DNA of 64,000 nucleotides from Galaxea fascicularis (GCA_948470475.1 OX419341.1:6187853-6251852), one strand, 5' to 3'; positions 1 to 12,587 are shown, counted from the stretch's first letter. Notes: generated by a model from the sequence alone, not told the origin. Numbers and translations: made by a program.

Positions 1-420
1 AGTGCGTTAGATTTGTCTTATCCCTTTAACAAATCGAATGTGGTTTAGCGTTGTCTGTACTCTTATCGACAACGAGTATGCGTCATCACAGTGGTCAAAA
101 TGTTGTGGACTCACGAGGCGCAGCCGAGTGAGTCCACAACAAATTTTGAGCACTGTGATGACGCATACCGTTGTCGATAAGAGTACAGACAACGTTAAAC
201 CACATTCGATTTGTTTTTTACCACAATATCGGCGTAAAAGAAATGTTCATTTCAGAGCGCGAGAGCTGAAAAAGGGATTGCGAGACAAGTTGACGTGAGC
301 AGCGTTGTCTAGACTCTTATCGACAACGGCAAATTAGCCAATCAGATTGCGAGATTACTGGCAGTTGTGGTAAAAATCAAATTTGCAAGTGTTGTCCTTA
401 ACATACTAGCTGGACACATG
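1..420. repeat. foldback repeat (family A), copy 1
   Basis: A near-perfect palindrome spans about 27-212. The left arm, from TTAACAAATCGAATGTGG onward, is repeated in inverse after a centre at about 120, and each arm is roughly 90 nt. A non-palindromic body runs on to about 370. The same body and part of the palindrome recur in inverted orientation at 39180-39432, so this is a dispersed repeat and not a gene. The 86-residue reading frame across it is an artefact of the palindrome. Confidence 0.85.
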
Positions 421-699
421 TTTCCAGATAAATACAACCTGACTTGCGGTGAGCCCCAAGTTCATTTCCTAGGGCCTGGAAACTAATAGTTTGTTTTGAG
501 ATAGCTTACACAAAGTATTTTTCTGAACTATCATAGATTTGGTCGAGTTTGGATCGTTTTTAGGAAATTATCGAGGTTTTTTTGCCAGTTCATTTTTACG
601 CGAGCGATTTAAAAACGGCAGCTGCTAGAAATGACGCTTCGTTAGTTTCCTAGAAATGGTCGAAGCGGCGTAAATACTGAGTTCGTTGATGAAGACGAG

Positions 700-2105
700 T
701 TGCCTTTGGCACATTTTACGGAGCACCGAGTCTCTGAGGACGAGTTTTATTCAGATGAGTCACGATCCAGCCAAGGGGATTCTGAAGAACGCACATCTGA
801 CGAGGGTACGGACGAGGAAATGGATGAGCATGTGGAGGAAAGCGACTGGTTTGAGGAACTCAATCGTAGGGAAGATGTAGAATTTTAAGAAGAGGTTGGA
901 ATAAATGTTGATTATGAAAACCTTCGATCTTGCCTGGATTTCTTTTCACAGTTCTTCACTGAAGAGGTATGGCAGTTGCTTGCTGAACAAGCTAATTTAT
1001 ACGCAGAACAGAAAAGGGGGTCTGAAGAACATTCTGTGTGGTATCCGGTAACATTAGATGAAATGAAGGCTTGGGTCAGCCTGTATCTAAACATGGATTT
1101 TAGGTTCCTCCAGATTTTGCGATACTTGCTCTTTGCAGACAACACCCAGGCACCCAGGGCTGACTTAGCTGATGATAAGTTGTACAAGCTTCAGCCATTT
1201 CTTGACTTGGTAAGTTTCAGCAAGTGTATAGGCCTAACAGGCAGCTTTCCATTGACGAAACTTTGATCAAGTTCTAAGGAAAAGTGCATTTCCGACAGTT
1301 CATTCCAGTAAAGCCGGGGAGATTTGGAATCAAGACCTTTACTCATGCAGAATCCAGTATTGGCTATTTGTTGAACAGCAAGGTTTATACCGGTAAGGAA
1401 GGTAATGCAGGACAAAAGGCAAACATGACTTGCGTGACATGGCATGACCGAAAACCAGTCAGTGTTTTGGCTACCACTCCCACAAGTAAAACTGATCACA
1501 GCATTGTCCAGCACTCTGTTAAAGTCAATGGGACTTGGGAAAAGGACTTCGCTCGGCCAGGTGTAATTGACCTCTATGACACTTATATGGGTGAGGTAGA
1601 TTTGTCAAACCAAAGGGCTGATGCATATGCCCCACTCACGAGGGAAGTAGTCTGGTATTTCAAGGTGTTATTCTAAATTATAGAAGTGTGTATGTCAAAT
1701 ACACACATTTTGCATTATAAATCCCCTGAACATACCAGCATTAGCAGTGTTGAGTTCAGGAGGTCAGTGCTTAAGACATTAGTTGAAGGCAAATGCTTCA
1801 GGAGAGACACAGGATTGCATCAGATCCCAGTTGCTATCCCTGACATCAGGTTCAACGGTGACCATTTCCATCACCTCATAAGTCATGACACTAGATCCAC
1901 ATGTAAGGTCTACATTCAAGAAGTGAAGACTGTATACACCTGTGCTGTTTGTGGAGTTAGAATGTGTCCTGACCCTTGTTTCAAGAGGTACCACACATTA
2001 CAGACCTATTATTTTGATAAAGACCATTACAATCGCCCCAGACGACTCAAAGAGGGAGGAGGGAGGCCATTTCAGAGGGGCAGAAGGAGATCACTGCGAA
2101 ATTAG
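700..2105 (+). pseudogene. piggyBac-type transposase pseudogene
   Basis: The reading frame is broken. It begins with an acidic N-terminal segment at about 700-888, which ends in a stop. A transposase-core piece follows at 976-1266, then a frame change. The SIDE motif carrying the first catalytic Asp lies just before an in-frame TAA at 1275-1277. The next block has FRQFIPVKPGRFGIK and MGEVDLSNQ, the latter with the third catalytic Asp. The last block ends in a Cys/His finger, C-x2-C-x5-C-x3-C-x4-H, at about 1940-1990. The stretch that normally holds the second catalytic Asp (DNFFTS-like in this family) is missing between the GIK and MGEVD blocks, and the core piece is also shortened. Several frame breaks, one internal stop and a lost catalytic residue make it inactive. 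Family assignment is from recognised motifs. Confidence 0.8.
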
Positions 2106-2920
2106 ACATTGTTAGGGTCTGTTGATTAGTGCTCAAATGAAATTTACAAAATATTACATGGTATGAATGAGTTAATGAGATTTACTGAAAGTGTTTCTCT
2201 TGTCAAAATTTCAAAATTTATCTTTTTATAGGCAACAGTGCAGCTTATATAAGTACTGATTTGTAAACCGTTTGTTAGAGAGACACCTTTGCAGTCTTTT
2301 ATGTTTGGAATTCTACCTTGTGAGAGATCATTTGTTGCAATAAGATGGATATTGATGGAATTTTCTTCTTAACAATTGATATTTTATAGTCTTTTGAACA
2401 TTTGCATAATTATGCAAACTATGCACGGTGATGTCACGTGTTTTCATATATCCCATAATTTGTTAATCTTCTAAGAAGGGAATTTTATGCTGTTTATAAA
2501 TATATATGGTGCTATGAGGTTTCTGTTTAATGTCTTTGCTTGGCAATCATTATAAATCATAGGGTTTGTATTTTCTTAAAATAAGCCCACCTCTCCTAAG
2601 CGAAAATACAAGTGGAGTTCAGGGAGGGAAATAGCGAGGATTACCAAGTACGAAACTTTGTTGCTAAACCAATGTAGCGGGAAAATTCAATGACACGGTC
2701 AAAAATTCAACATATTGTACGGTTTTTCACTAACGTGCAACTTGGTTAAAAGTTAAAATGTTTTAGCAAAATTCGATTCAACCCAACAAGAAACCTTTAA
2801 GGATAACGCAACATTCAACATCCAACATGATCAGAAGCTTGTATTTTCGAACTTCATAGCGCTAAACAACTTGAAATGTCCTCCGTTCGTCTTATCGATG
2901 CTCAGTCGCCGAATATTTAA
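2106..2920. other. AT-rich intergenic stretch
   Basis: No supportable gene or repeat was seen. The stretch is AT-rich and carries stop codons in all frames. It may include the 3' end of the piggyBac element, but no terminal repeat could be matched to a left end. Confidence 0.5.
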
Positions 2921-2924
2921 CAAT

Positions 2925-3004
2925 TCGTATTCCTCGAGCCCGGATGGGCTCTGAGTCAATAGCCCATGAGGCCGAACGCCGAATGGGCTATTGACTCAGA
3001 GGCC

Positions 3005-3045
<41 letters not shown>

Positions 3046-3556
3046 GTTGGTCAAAAAAATATCGAAACAAAACATCTTTCGCGAGTTAAAGCTAGACTTT
3101 AATTCTTATATGCCGCCAAAATAAAGACGATAGAAATAGTAGTTGCAAAAGGAGTCAAATTTACGGTAACATTTGTCAACAGTTCAAATTTATTTTGTGC
3201 ATTCCTACCGTTAAATATCTTCATTCCATATTTAGTTGACTTCTTTGTAGATTTTGGTATAGATTTATGTAATAATGAGCTCAAATACTCGTCCGAAACT
3301 TCAGCAAAACGCGATTCAGCTGCCGTTGTTTTGGTTTTCAAAGCCGGCGCTTTTCGCTACTAGTTAGCCTGCGAGCGCAGACGTATTTCCGGTTGTCGCT
3401 TCTCTCCGCTCGAAAAGCGGAGGGAAGCGACAACCGGAAATACGTCTGCTCTCGCAGGCTAGCTACTAGTGGGCTATAACAAATAGCCTACTGGTAGCTC
3501 AACCAATCAGAACGCAGCATGGATAATAGACCACTAGTTGGCGATTTTACTGAAAT
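2925..3556. repeat. nested foldback element with three inverted repeats
   Basis: Three inverted repeats are nested here. A palindrome at about 2925-3025 has arms reading ATGGGCTCTGAGTCAATAGC and its inverse. A second at about 3362-3475 has arms of about 50 nt around TTTCCGGTTGTCGCTTC. An outer pair, AGTAAAATC..CAACTAGT at 3031-3053, is repeated in inverse at 3531-3556. The outer pair encloses a reading-frame fragment listed separately. The structure is that of a foldback/MITE nest. Confidence 0.75.
3099..3341 (-). pseudogene. fragment resembling the N-terminus of a Crypton/KIAA1958-like recombinase
   Basis: An 80-codon frame starts at a true ATG and contains RFAEVSDEYLSSLLHKS followed by PKSTKKSTKYGMKIF. 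This spacing (FAEV, then a lysine-rich STKKSTK, then a short helix) resembles the N-terminal lead of KIAA1958/ZMYM-type tyrosine-recombinase-derived proteins. The match ends after about 45 residues and no catalytic domain follows. It lies inside the foldback nest at 2925-3556, so a captured or decayed transposon fragment is the likely reading. The assignment is tentative. Confidence 0.35.
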
Positions 3557-3958
3557 GAAATATTGGTCAAGTGTATCGTCTGTGCGGAGGGTGAAGTTGA
3601 ATGTCCAGTGACAAGCAGCTGTCTTTGTGAGTTGACACTTCACTAATCGATATCGTTATCGGGGCGAATTGTTGCAACTTTTTTTTTCCCTAGAAACAAC
3701 ATCCCCACAAATGAATAAAGAGGGTTACTTTCTAAAGAAACTAAGTTGATAACGTAAATTGGCTATCGTACATGATTTATTTCATATATATCATTCACAC
3801 GTAGACACAGAGCAGTTACCAATAAGAAAGTATCTGATGTTTACACAGAATTTTACCCAAAAGAAAATCGTCAATGTTTAAACAATGGTTTTCATAGTAC
3901 ATGCCGGGAGTGCATGCATTTAATGTTTGTCAAACGAGAACATATGAATGGACCGCAA

Positions 3959-5216
3959 TTAAACTTCCAGCATCTTTTCCTCTTCCCTGTTTGTGTATTC
4001 GCAGCCAAGCAGTCTGGCAGTCATACACAACTGCCGCAAATTCATTGGAGGTTCGCTAGATATCCGGTCCTGAAAGAATAAAATATAAATCAGTTGATGT
4101 AGGATTGAAGGCTAAAAGATAAAAGAATGTCTAGTTTGGTTAGTTTTTTCATAATTATTATTTCTACCGGAAATGCATTAACTTGCTTGTCTAATCTTTA
4201 TTACGAGGCCGCTACTACTGTGCTCGTTTTTCTTCTTCCTGTTTTGTTTTGTCACCTTCATTTGCCTCCTGACAGCATCGACGCCCATTTGTCTCATCTT
4301 ATTTTCCATGACCCCACTTAACCTTCTCTTGCGCATGCCTTATGCTGAATATTTTTTCCTTTGCTCAGAACCAACTAATTACTTTACTGATGCAATCAGA
4401 GAAGCACGTATTCAAACTATCGGGAAATAGTTAGGCAAGCCATGTGTAACAAATCTTCGAATCGAGCTATACTGGAACAAATGGTTTCCCAATCAAATGT
4501 TAAAAGCCAGCTGAGCTAAGCTTACGGGTATTTCGTTGGGTAAAACATAAATTGAGCTGTGTACTGTAAGTCAAGGTTTATGGAAAAATGGAAATCAGTC
4601 TGGCTAACCACATTGGAGGCCAAAACTTTATACACACGATTAAATTAATGTTATGTGAACATTGGAAACGCAAAATAAAAAAAAAATATAAAAAAAAACA
4701 ATCAGTTTTGTTTTCAGAGAAGAGTAAAGTCTAATATCGGACTCGTGAACATGCAGTAGTTTCGTTACCATCAATTTTTCAGTTGCATGTATGTTATTTC
4801 CCCTTATTTTATTGTATCAGACAAGTGGAGGAACATATCAATTAAAATAATCACCAAATATTTGTGACTTCATGAAAGGTCCTCTTTGGTAACGACTCAA
4901 AAGGACTGCCTTAAGCGAACAGCTTTTACGGCCTAGTGAGTTAGTTGCTGCTTGAGAAGTATTACGATCTCTGAATTTGGGCAAGGACCGTCTACTGGAA
5001 CTGAAATGTTGTTTCGTTCTTGAAGTGAAGAAAAAAAAAACGCCGTGTCTTAAATTTAAAATCTGGCTTAAGACGTTTGCTTACCCTCTTTCCTGGGTTG
5101 CCTGGCTTTCCACCGTGGACATACGGCGAAGTGTAGCCATAAACGGTTTCCATTGTCCACAAGAAAGTCAGGGCGCACAGAAGCACAGACAACGTCGTGT
5201 TTTTCGTGACGACCAT
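3959..5216 (-). CDS. two-exon secreted peptide precursor, member 1 (Cys-ring type)
   Basis: Exon 1 (5216-5085, 44 codons) opens at ATG 5216 with the signal peptide MVVTKNTTLSVLLCALTFLW and ends in PGNPGKR at a GTAAGC donor. The intron (5084-4070) is phase 0 and ends in TTCTTTCAG. Exon 2 (4069-3959, 36 codons plus TAA) begins DRISSEPPMNLRQLC and continues MTARLLGCEYTN. The precursor is about 80 residues. Gly-Lys-Arg at the exon junction is a typical amidation/dibasic cleavage site, which would free an N-terminal peptide from the Cys-containing module (LRQLC-x6-GC). A TATAAAA lies 54 nt upstream of the ATG, and AATAAA sits in the 3' flank at 3781-3776. The GTG codon further upstream in the open frame (5231) is not a plausible start. 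No known family is recognised. A secreted signalling peptide, an antimicrobial or a venom-type peptide are all possible. Confidence 0.75.
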
Positions 5217-5269
5217 TTCGAGATCTTCCACTGTATCACAAGATTAGTTTCTTTTCGTTCTTGTTTTTG

Positions 5270-5276
5270 TTTTATA
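5270..5276 (-). promoter_or_regulatory. TATA box of peptide gene 1
   Basis: TATAAAA on the minus strand lies 54 nt upstream of the ATG at 5216. This leaves room for a 5' UTR of about 25 nt. The spacing supports the chosen start codon. Confidence 0.6.
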
Positions 5277-5289
5277 AGGGGTGCTTCTA

Positions 5290-6040
5290 ACTGACGGGAA
5301 ATTGGTCTTAGTTATCATTTACGCAGCGTTTTACTTGCTAACAAAACGGAAACGACCGTCGAAAGTGAAGTGACACACATAAGTGGCTATATTGGTGTTA
5401 TTTACTTAGGGATTTTTTTTGTTTTTTTTTTTGTTTTTTCTTTTTGCTGGCGGTAGCCCCTGGTGTTGATTATCGCTTTAATTTCGAGGACTTTGAGCTC
5501 AGACATTCGACTACTGACTTTTGTTTCAGCAATCGGCGATCGAACCTGATGGATAAATACCTTAAACGCAGCGAGTTATTCAATGATGTAATTAATGAAG
5601 TGTGAGATAAGGTTGTTTTCCATCTGATTTCCGAAAGTTTTATTAATGTTTGTTTTAGACATTTGATATTTAGCGGAGCCAAGACCGCATCCGAGTGTGA
5701 CGAAGCATGACACTGTTTTTCTTGGGAAACTTACTCTTTTTCGGTATTTGTCCCACATATAAGTGGCGCATACAAACACATTCAAACTAACCCTGGAAAT
5801 ATCATTGTGTTGAAAGTTATACTACCACGGACACTTATAACACAAAAGCCTCCTGTACGGTGGTCCTATGCGAGCAGTTAACTGTCATTTTGAGCGTGTC
5901 TTAAGACCTTCAGGAAGTAGCACATCCTGAAAGTTTAAGATTGCATTATCCCAATTAAATTAATGAGAATAGAAAGTGCCTTTTAACCTTTCCGCTGTCT
6001 CGAGCTCTGTAACGGTTTTGATGTTGCCTCAGCTATCGAT
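5290..6040. other. intergenic stretch
   Basis: It holds a T-rich tract at 5410-5450 and short minus-strand reading frames with no recognisable domain or signal peptide. One frame has a Cys pair with a 5-residue gap near 5690, but no convincing splice partner. No gene is supported. Confidence 0.4.
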
Positions 6041-6112
6041 TAGTCTCCTTCGCAGCCGCTCGGGCTGGAGTCCCGTCCCGGCCCGAGCGGCTGCGAAGGA
6101 GACTAGCTATCG
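6041..6112. repeat. short perfect hairpin
   Basis: TAGTCTCCTTCGCAGCCGCT, then CGGGC, is repeated in inverse after a spacer of about 10 nt. The GC content is well above that of the flanks. It resembles a short palindromic MITE remnant. Confidence 0.75.
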
Positions 6113-6646
6113 ATCAGATCGTTGAACGCTGTGCTCAATAAAGCGAACAAATTAAAGACGATCAAGGTAAATTAAAGGCTGTAACAAAGAAATAAAGTAA
6201 TCACTTTTACGTTACTTCACTTTTTACTTTATTTTGTTTATTTTACAAAACAGTAAAGAATGGAAAACGCTGTACTGTTCAGACGCTGGTTATTCTTCGA
6301 TTGTGCTTCACGTAGATATAATTCTTTGGGATCCTTTTTCAACTTACATGGGAAATAACTGTGTCTTTTTATTTTTGGTATATACTAGAACAGAGGATAG
6401 CGTTTTTCGCGCGCTCTGAGTAAACTCGAGATAGCAAGTACGATTCACCTCCGAGTAACTCGCGCGAAAATCATCATTTTTGAGCTCTATTATCCGTTTT
6501 AGTCTACAGTAAAGCAATTATTCACCTCAATGTCGGTGGCCGGTGGTGAATAACTGATAACTGTTTTATTTTGTCCTTATGTTTAAGATAGTTATAAGTC
6601 ACAGTTTGAACTTTTTTATATTTGCAGCATTTGGCATCAACTGTCT
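6113..6646. other. intergenic stretch
   Basis: Nothing recognisable was found. The stretch is AT-rich with only short incidental frames. Confidence 0.4.
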
Positions 6647-7647
6647 TTAACCCTTAAAAGCCCAACTACGCATATATGCGTTGTAAATACCATTACTACT
6701 TTTGATATTTGTTTCTTGTTGAACTTAAGAGCCAACATTACGAAAGTGTGTTCATTGTGCCGACGGGTTGGTGTGACACCCATCGCAGCCTAAAACGTCC
6801 ACAATGATTCCCGGTGTCCATTGCAGTGAACCGTTCTTAAGGCAACAAATCCCAAAAATCCAGCATTTTGCTCCAAGAGCAACACCAAAAAAGTGTCAAT
6901 CCTTTAAGATAAAAACTTGCTCAAAAAAACAAAAGTTTGCGTTAACAACACACCTCAAAGCCAGATCTTGGTATTTAGCTGGAAAATTCCTTCTCACTTT
7001 ATTTGCCGGCCCTTGTTGCTCCATTTGATGAAAGCCAGTGTCGAGAATACAACCGTTGCCTCGTTCATGCCCGAAAAGAATTCTGGGTAATTCCGCCATA
7101 ACTCGAAAAGGGAACTCTTACCATTTCCATTTCAAAGAATTATTACACCCAGTCCTGCCACCCAGTCCTACCAGCAAAATATCGCGTCGGTTGAAAATTT
7201 TCCTAGTCAAAACTTGGCCAAATAGTCTTGGTAGGTCCTGGAAGCCATCCACAGATGGGCCAGAGAGACAACTTCACTCGTGAACCCGCCAAACTTGATA
7301 CAAACATCTTTGGCGTCCCAGTCTACATGAAACCACCTCTCACCTCTGTTTTCTTTCAGAGGCTTGCCTCTACCCACATTCCAGCTTAATGATGCCGACT
7401 TGTGGGCTTCTGCAGAGGAAAATGGCTCGAAAACACACTCATAAAGCAAGAAACCGAGCCGATTTGAACTCATCAAAACACGAACTGTTGATCTAGGTCA
7501 CGTGATGCCCAAGTCTGAGCCCAAAGTGTCTCGAAACCGCTAATATTGTAATGGATACTGTATATAAGAACAAACAAAGTGAGGCAAAGTTTGTCTCGCC
7601 AAATTACAAGTGAGAAAATAAGCAACACTTGGTCCTTTAAGGGTTAA
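6647..7647. mobile_element. TTAA-flanked piggyBac-type non-autonomous element
   Basis: The element proper is 6651-7643 (993 bp). It begins CCCTTAAAAG and ends with the inverse CTTTAAGGG, and a TTAA lies directly outside each end (6647-6650 and 7644-7647). TTAA target duplication and terminal CCC are the hallmark of piggyBac-family insertion. The interior has only short frames without a recognisable transposase. A decayed autonomous copy or a MITE are both possible. Confidence 0.65.
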
Positions 7648-7935
7648 GTTATTCAAAAGCAAAGCAAACATTACTGCAATACTTGCTTTGGCTAAAAACA
7701 ACAAATAATACATCAGTGTGGGAAACAGCACTGTGCCCTATCCATGTCAGCTTCCATCTCTGCTCATTCGTCGTACGTTTTGGTATTGAAGAACAAAAAC
7801 GATATAATTCAAAAACTAGTGAATAGTTGAGACCTTCCGTGTCACTCTTTTGTGTATAATCTTGATTCATGCCCATATATCAGCTATATATTAACGAACC
7901 GAAGTATAACACTCTGGGCGAGGCAAAGCAACATT

Positions 7936-8170
7936 GAAGATCTTATTATAAGCAGCGTGGCAGAGCAGTTAGGGCGCGGTACTTGCAATGCGGAAGGCCC
8001 TGGTTCAAGCCGCGCTGTAGCCACTCAATTTGGAGTAAATACATACGCTTGCTCTACAGGTTGCCTTGTTGCTTGTGTCTCTTATGTTTTGTGCGCATTG
8101 ATTGTTTTATTAGCATTTATAACAATTTTCAGTCTATGCCCTTTATTTTAGCCATTCACCAATAAAGTTG
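7936..8170 (+). repeat. tRNA-derived SINE
   Basis: The head has an A-box-like TGGCAGAGCAGTTAGGG near 7959 and a B-box-like GGTTCAAGCC near 8001, spaced as in a tRNA. A tRNA-unrelated body follows. The anticodon region does not form a good cloverleaf, so this is a SINE and not a tRNA gene. Confidence 0.7.
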
Positions 8171-10283
8171 CAGTACAAAACTTGAGCCTTGTCGGTTCTT
8201 TTATGCCAACTTTGAAGCTGTTGTTGATGATACACGCATAGTCCTATCAACTGGAATTAAGTTTCCTTTACATGAGAGTGAAACAAACGTAAAATTTCGG
8301 GAACAAAGTTGTGGCGCATAGACAGAGCCTTGTTTTGCAAACGAACAACCACAGACTACGCCAAAAACCCTGGAAAACACTGGTGTGTGCAAATGAACAT
8401 GAAAATATGATCAAATGCATTGAGACCATCGGTCTACCCAATATATAAGGGCGTTCGCGTCAACATCTAATTATATCCAGATTTATTCGATATGGTTACA
8501 GACGTGCCGCATTCTTTCAAAAGAGAACTATTTAGGAATGGAAACCGCCTTTATAGGCCTGCAGCCAGACAACTCTAACTTCAAACTCCAAATAATTTTT
8601 TGTTGCTTAATGGCTAAGCAGTTCATTTGACTATACCGTTCAAAAGAATGATATCCGACTCAAATAACAACTCGTATTTCCTGAACATATGCACCAACTG
8701 GAAAATAAGACACCAAGTAATTCCAATAAATGGAGGCCACTTCTGTCCTGCTAGATCGAGTCTCCTGAATCCTTAACCCTAAACCCTTCTTTTGAAAATA
8801 TACCTATGTGAGAATACTATGAGTTTTCACCTAGAGGGAAAATTGAATGTATAATTAGTGGTCGTACTTAAAATTTCTCCTTTGACATGCTAGAAAAACA
8901 TGTAATTTAGAGTAATTAATTAGTGCTGGTAATGTATTTTATGTGATGAGCTTTGATGTAAGTGTTTTTGTTTAAGGCAGACGACGGCAAAGAATTGTAC
9001 CACAATGGAAAAAAAAAAAAAAAAAAGAAAAAGAAAAAAAGAAAACTTGTTCCTCGTACATTGTTGAGTTATCGTTGCGCAGAATGCCCGGCCACATCCG
9101 GGACATTCGCGGGCCAGGGCCACCTGGTGTTAAAAACATGGCGGAATTAAAAGCTTTTAACGATTTTAGTGGATCTTTGCATCTTGTTCTGGCTGATCTG
9201 TAAAGATTTCTAAATGGGTACCACCGGAATTGAAATGACAAGAAACATTTTATTCAAGATCTTACCTTAGATTTACACCAAGTTATCAGATCGCTGTGGT
9301 TTTTTCCGCTAAAAATCAAGCTAAATCTCGCCACTTCAGAGTATCTGAGATATACGGAAGGATTACGATTAAGTTAGTGGAAATGTTGTCGTCTATCGTA
9401 TGCCAACAAAGCCATCACAGTCTTTCACACCAAGGAATATCATACAGTGTGGTTTTTTTCTTTCTTTGTATTTAAGCTGAACCCCTGAGGGAAGTCTACG
9501 TGAAGAAAATTTCGAGAAAACGTCTTGTAAATTGTAAACAACATTTCACCGATCGAGCGGCCACATTTTCAGTTTTCATTGTGGCAATCTCATGTAAGAC
9601 TTAATGTATTGTCTGTAGCTTCATGTATGCTTCATACAATAATGCCACGGTAAAAAAACAAAACAAAACAAAAATAACAGCAAAACACTGACCCCCACCC
9701 GGACGACAATTTTTTGGTTGATCGCGCTTGACTGGGGATTGTACGCGACGAAAATCAAGTGGGATTTTTCAAGAACATGATGGAAGTGCCTAGACACTTT
9801 GACTACATTTTACACACTGTCTTCATAAAACCATGCTCTGAAGAATGAAAGAATGACTACAAAATACAGAGTATTCCCCCTCCCCTCCCCTCCCCCTTCT
9901 TCCTCCCTTCTCACCTCGCCCCACTCCCTCTCCTCCAAGCAAGCAAATCGAAACAGATCATATAATGACCGGAGACAATCGTTTCTTTGCAAAGCAATTG
10001 TCACCAAATCATTTCAAAGACTTGTGGAAAACTTTAGCTTTAATGTTGGTGGCATTTTATTATTAATTTTCCTTGCCAACTTCTACGCAACTACTATTTT
10101 GGTTTCTTATACTTGATGGAAATTAGATCTGTGATCGATCGCAAACTGAAGTTCAGTACTGTACCACCAAATTGCCCATCACTATATATACAGGTCAAAA
10201 TCTGCGTAACACAGTTGCAGACAGAAGCCCCTCATAATTCATTTCGTAAAGGGAATCACCGAACTAAACAGCCAACAGCCACC
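8171..10283. other. intergenic stretch with poly-A and pyrimidine tracts
   Basis: No gene is supported. A long A tract lies at about 9007-9045, with a shorter one at 9655-9675, and a C/T-rich tract lies at 9880-9930. Reading frames crossing these tracts are low-complexity artefacts. Confidence 0.45.
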
Positions 10284-10938
10284 TTAAGGTTACCGCATAC
10301 CTTCAGATCGGCAATTTTGTTCAAAATTGGATTTTTCTCTTATGTAAAAAAATACATATTGACAAAAATAACAATTGGCAGAGTAATGGCGGTTTTACGT
10401 TTTGGTCGGAAGTAGGAATTATCCTTCGATTGTCATTCTCACCGCTGTTTTCTCGAATCGATTTTTTACTTGAAGGGGACACTTTAAAGAGCTAAAACTC
10501 TTAGGGAATTTGTCCGTTTGCCCTCAAATTTGGACAGTGGCGATTTTTTTTATTTCGATTTTTTTTTCTGAGAGCGATTTTTGTACGATTATTTCACATC
10601 TTTTTAACACTTTTTCGAAAATGTGCTATAACTTTTAACTGTGAATGAGTATGACAAAAGGCGGACACGCTTTTTTAGCACTTCGGGTCCGGAAACTGAG
10701 GAACAAATTAAATCAGCGAAATTCAAAATTCGCTTTGACTGAAAATGTGATTTGGACGTTCGCACTTACAGATCGTGAAAAATTCGACAATTCATTTTAT
10801 TTCAAAATTCTTGATATCATTTGATAGCCAGCTCTATAAGCTATAATTTGATATAGGAGTTTTGGTATCTACACTTCAAACCGGACGCGCTACATTGCTT
10901 GGACGCGAGACAACGCTAAAGGTATACAGTAACCTTAA
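10284..10938. mobile_element. TTAA-flanked MITE (second piggyBac-type family)
   Basis: The element is 10288-10934 (647 bp), flanked by TTAA at 10284-10287 and 10935-10938. The termini are GGTTACCGCATACC on the left and, inverted on the right, GGTTACTGTATACC. There is no coding capacity. The terminal sequence differs from the 6647-7647 element, so it is a separate family using the same target. Confidence 0.7.
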
Positions 10939-11063
10939 CGGGGAGGAGTTGTAGGATCAGAAGGGAAATTGTTCCTCGATAACTGCTTAGTCTCTTCAAA
11001 TAAGTTCGATGGGGTACTTATCATTCATGACCACGCCAGGCGAATTTTTTAGTAAAAATACAA

Positions 11064-11101
<38 letters not shown>

Positions 11102-12587
11102 CGGAAACAAAAGCAGCTGAGCAAGAGTAAGCCATGACCAAAGAAACATATATCTGACACAAGCACGCATACACACATACACCCACGCATATATTTAAAA
11201 TGAAGCAAAATATACTATATCGGTGGAAAAGCAAAAATCAAGCTCTTTGCCGTCGTGTAAGAAATTTATAACAAGGCTAAATGGTTCCGATTTCTTTTAG
11301 AGAAAGAATACAACCGGAAACATATTAAAATGCGGTGAGCCAAAACAAAGGTATTCTTTTAATTTTATTTGAGCTTGCTTAGCATATCTTATATATTGAC
11401 TTTCATTGATAACTACAAAGTTTGGATAAGAGACAATTAAAACATAAATGATTCCAAAGGAAGAAAAAAAAAGATTCCGTCTGCCTTTACATCCTGTCAC
11501 CTTTAGCTAAGACGTTAAGGGTTTCTCGAGCTTTAAATTTGTCCTGGTTAATTTTGTTCGCTAAAAACAAAAATCAGTTCTATACGTTGTCACTGATAAT
11601 TATAAGTCGAAGTTTTCTTATGTGCCGTCGCTCAAGTTCTAGCGATAGCCCTTTTTTACATACGAAAGATGATGAAAGCGGTAATATTGCAATTTCCAAA
11701 CTCAATAGTCGAAGAGCAAAGTGTCGAGACTGACTTAATGAAGCAATAGTTTTCGATCTTGTCAGTCCTGATGAAATCTACTCTGCTTAAGATATTGTAA
11801 AATTGTCCTTATAAATTACGCAGTTATTGCGTTCTTTCCCGGTTTATTTTACTAATGCAATACTATTTCTATTCCGAGGAAATTAGTAATTTAAAACAAT
11901 TTCCTCACGAAAGCATCCCAAAAGAAAGGATATTTTAAGCAAACTAGACAAAAAATACACTACAAAATGGTTTGGGAAACACAGATAAAGATTGACTTGA
12001 ATTTTAAATAAGATTAGCAGGCCTGTAATGCCAATTTTGCCGCAGTTCGTACTGGCAAGTCAAAGACATATAAACACCTTGCTCTCACAAGTTCGCATTG
12101 GTCTGTTTATTACGCAAAGTCTTCAGCCTTCTGTTTAAATTAGCTAACACAGATGTCATATTTTACTCCTAAAAATGCAAACAATATAACCAAGTATTGT
12201 TATAAACATGTATGAGATGTTTATTTCCTCAGTTTTCTTGTCTAACAGCAGTAAATGCGAGTACAGGTTCGAGCCGGCACCATCGGGTCATCTGTTTTCA
12301 CATGTTCCACGATATTTTTTTGGACTTCCTCATTATCGCTTTTTGAATAGTATTAGATTGTATGTAGCGTTAGCTTCGAGTAGCGTGAGGTTGTGAGATT
12401 TAAATGCCGGACTGTATTAGTTGTACCAACTCAAAGTCTCTGTTTTTTATTTCCTCGATCAGATAGAAAACTAACGTCTGTCCAGCGAAGAGCGATCCCA
12501 GTTAGGCCTTTTCAGATTCGTTCATCAGAAATTCCCAGGCCTTTGCAAAGAAAGAATCTTCAATCTGAGAGACATAGTGCATCAAAG
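10939..12587. other. 5' flank of GPCR gene 1
   Basis: It contains an A/G tract at 11059-11100 and no recognisable gene. The GPCR frame stays open upstream of its ATG back to about 12393, but without an ATG in that stretch. Part of this region is therefore probably 5' UTR or an upstream exon boundary. Confidence 0.4.

Noticed and set aside
4127..4321. Plus-strand hydrophobic frame
   Set aside because: Lies in the intron of peptide gene 1 on the opposite strand, with no donor or domain.
7945..8015. Possible tRNA gene
   Set aside because: A and B boxes are present but the acceptor and anticodon stems do not pair; a SINE body follows.
11049..11234. Phe-rich minus-strand frames
   Set aside because: Low-complexity translation of an A/G tract.
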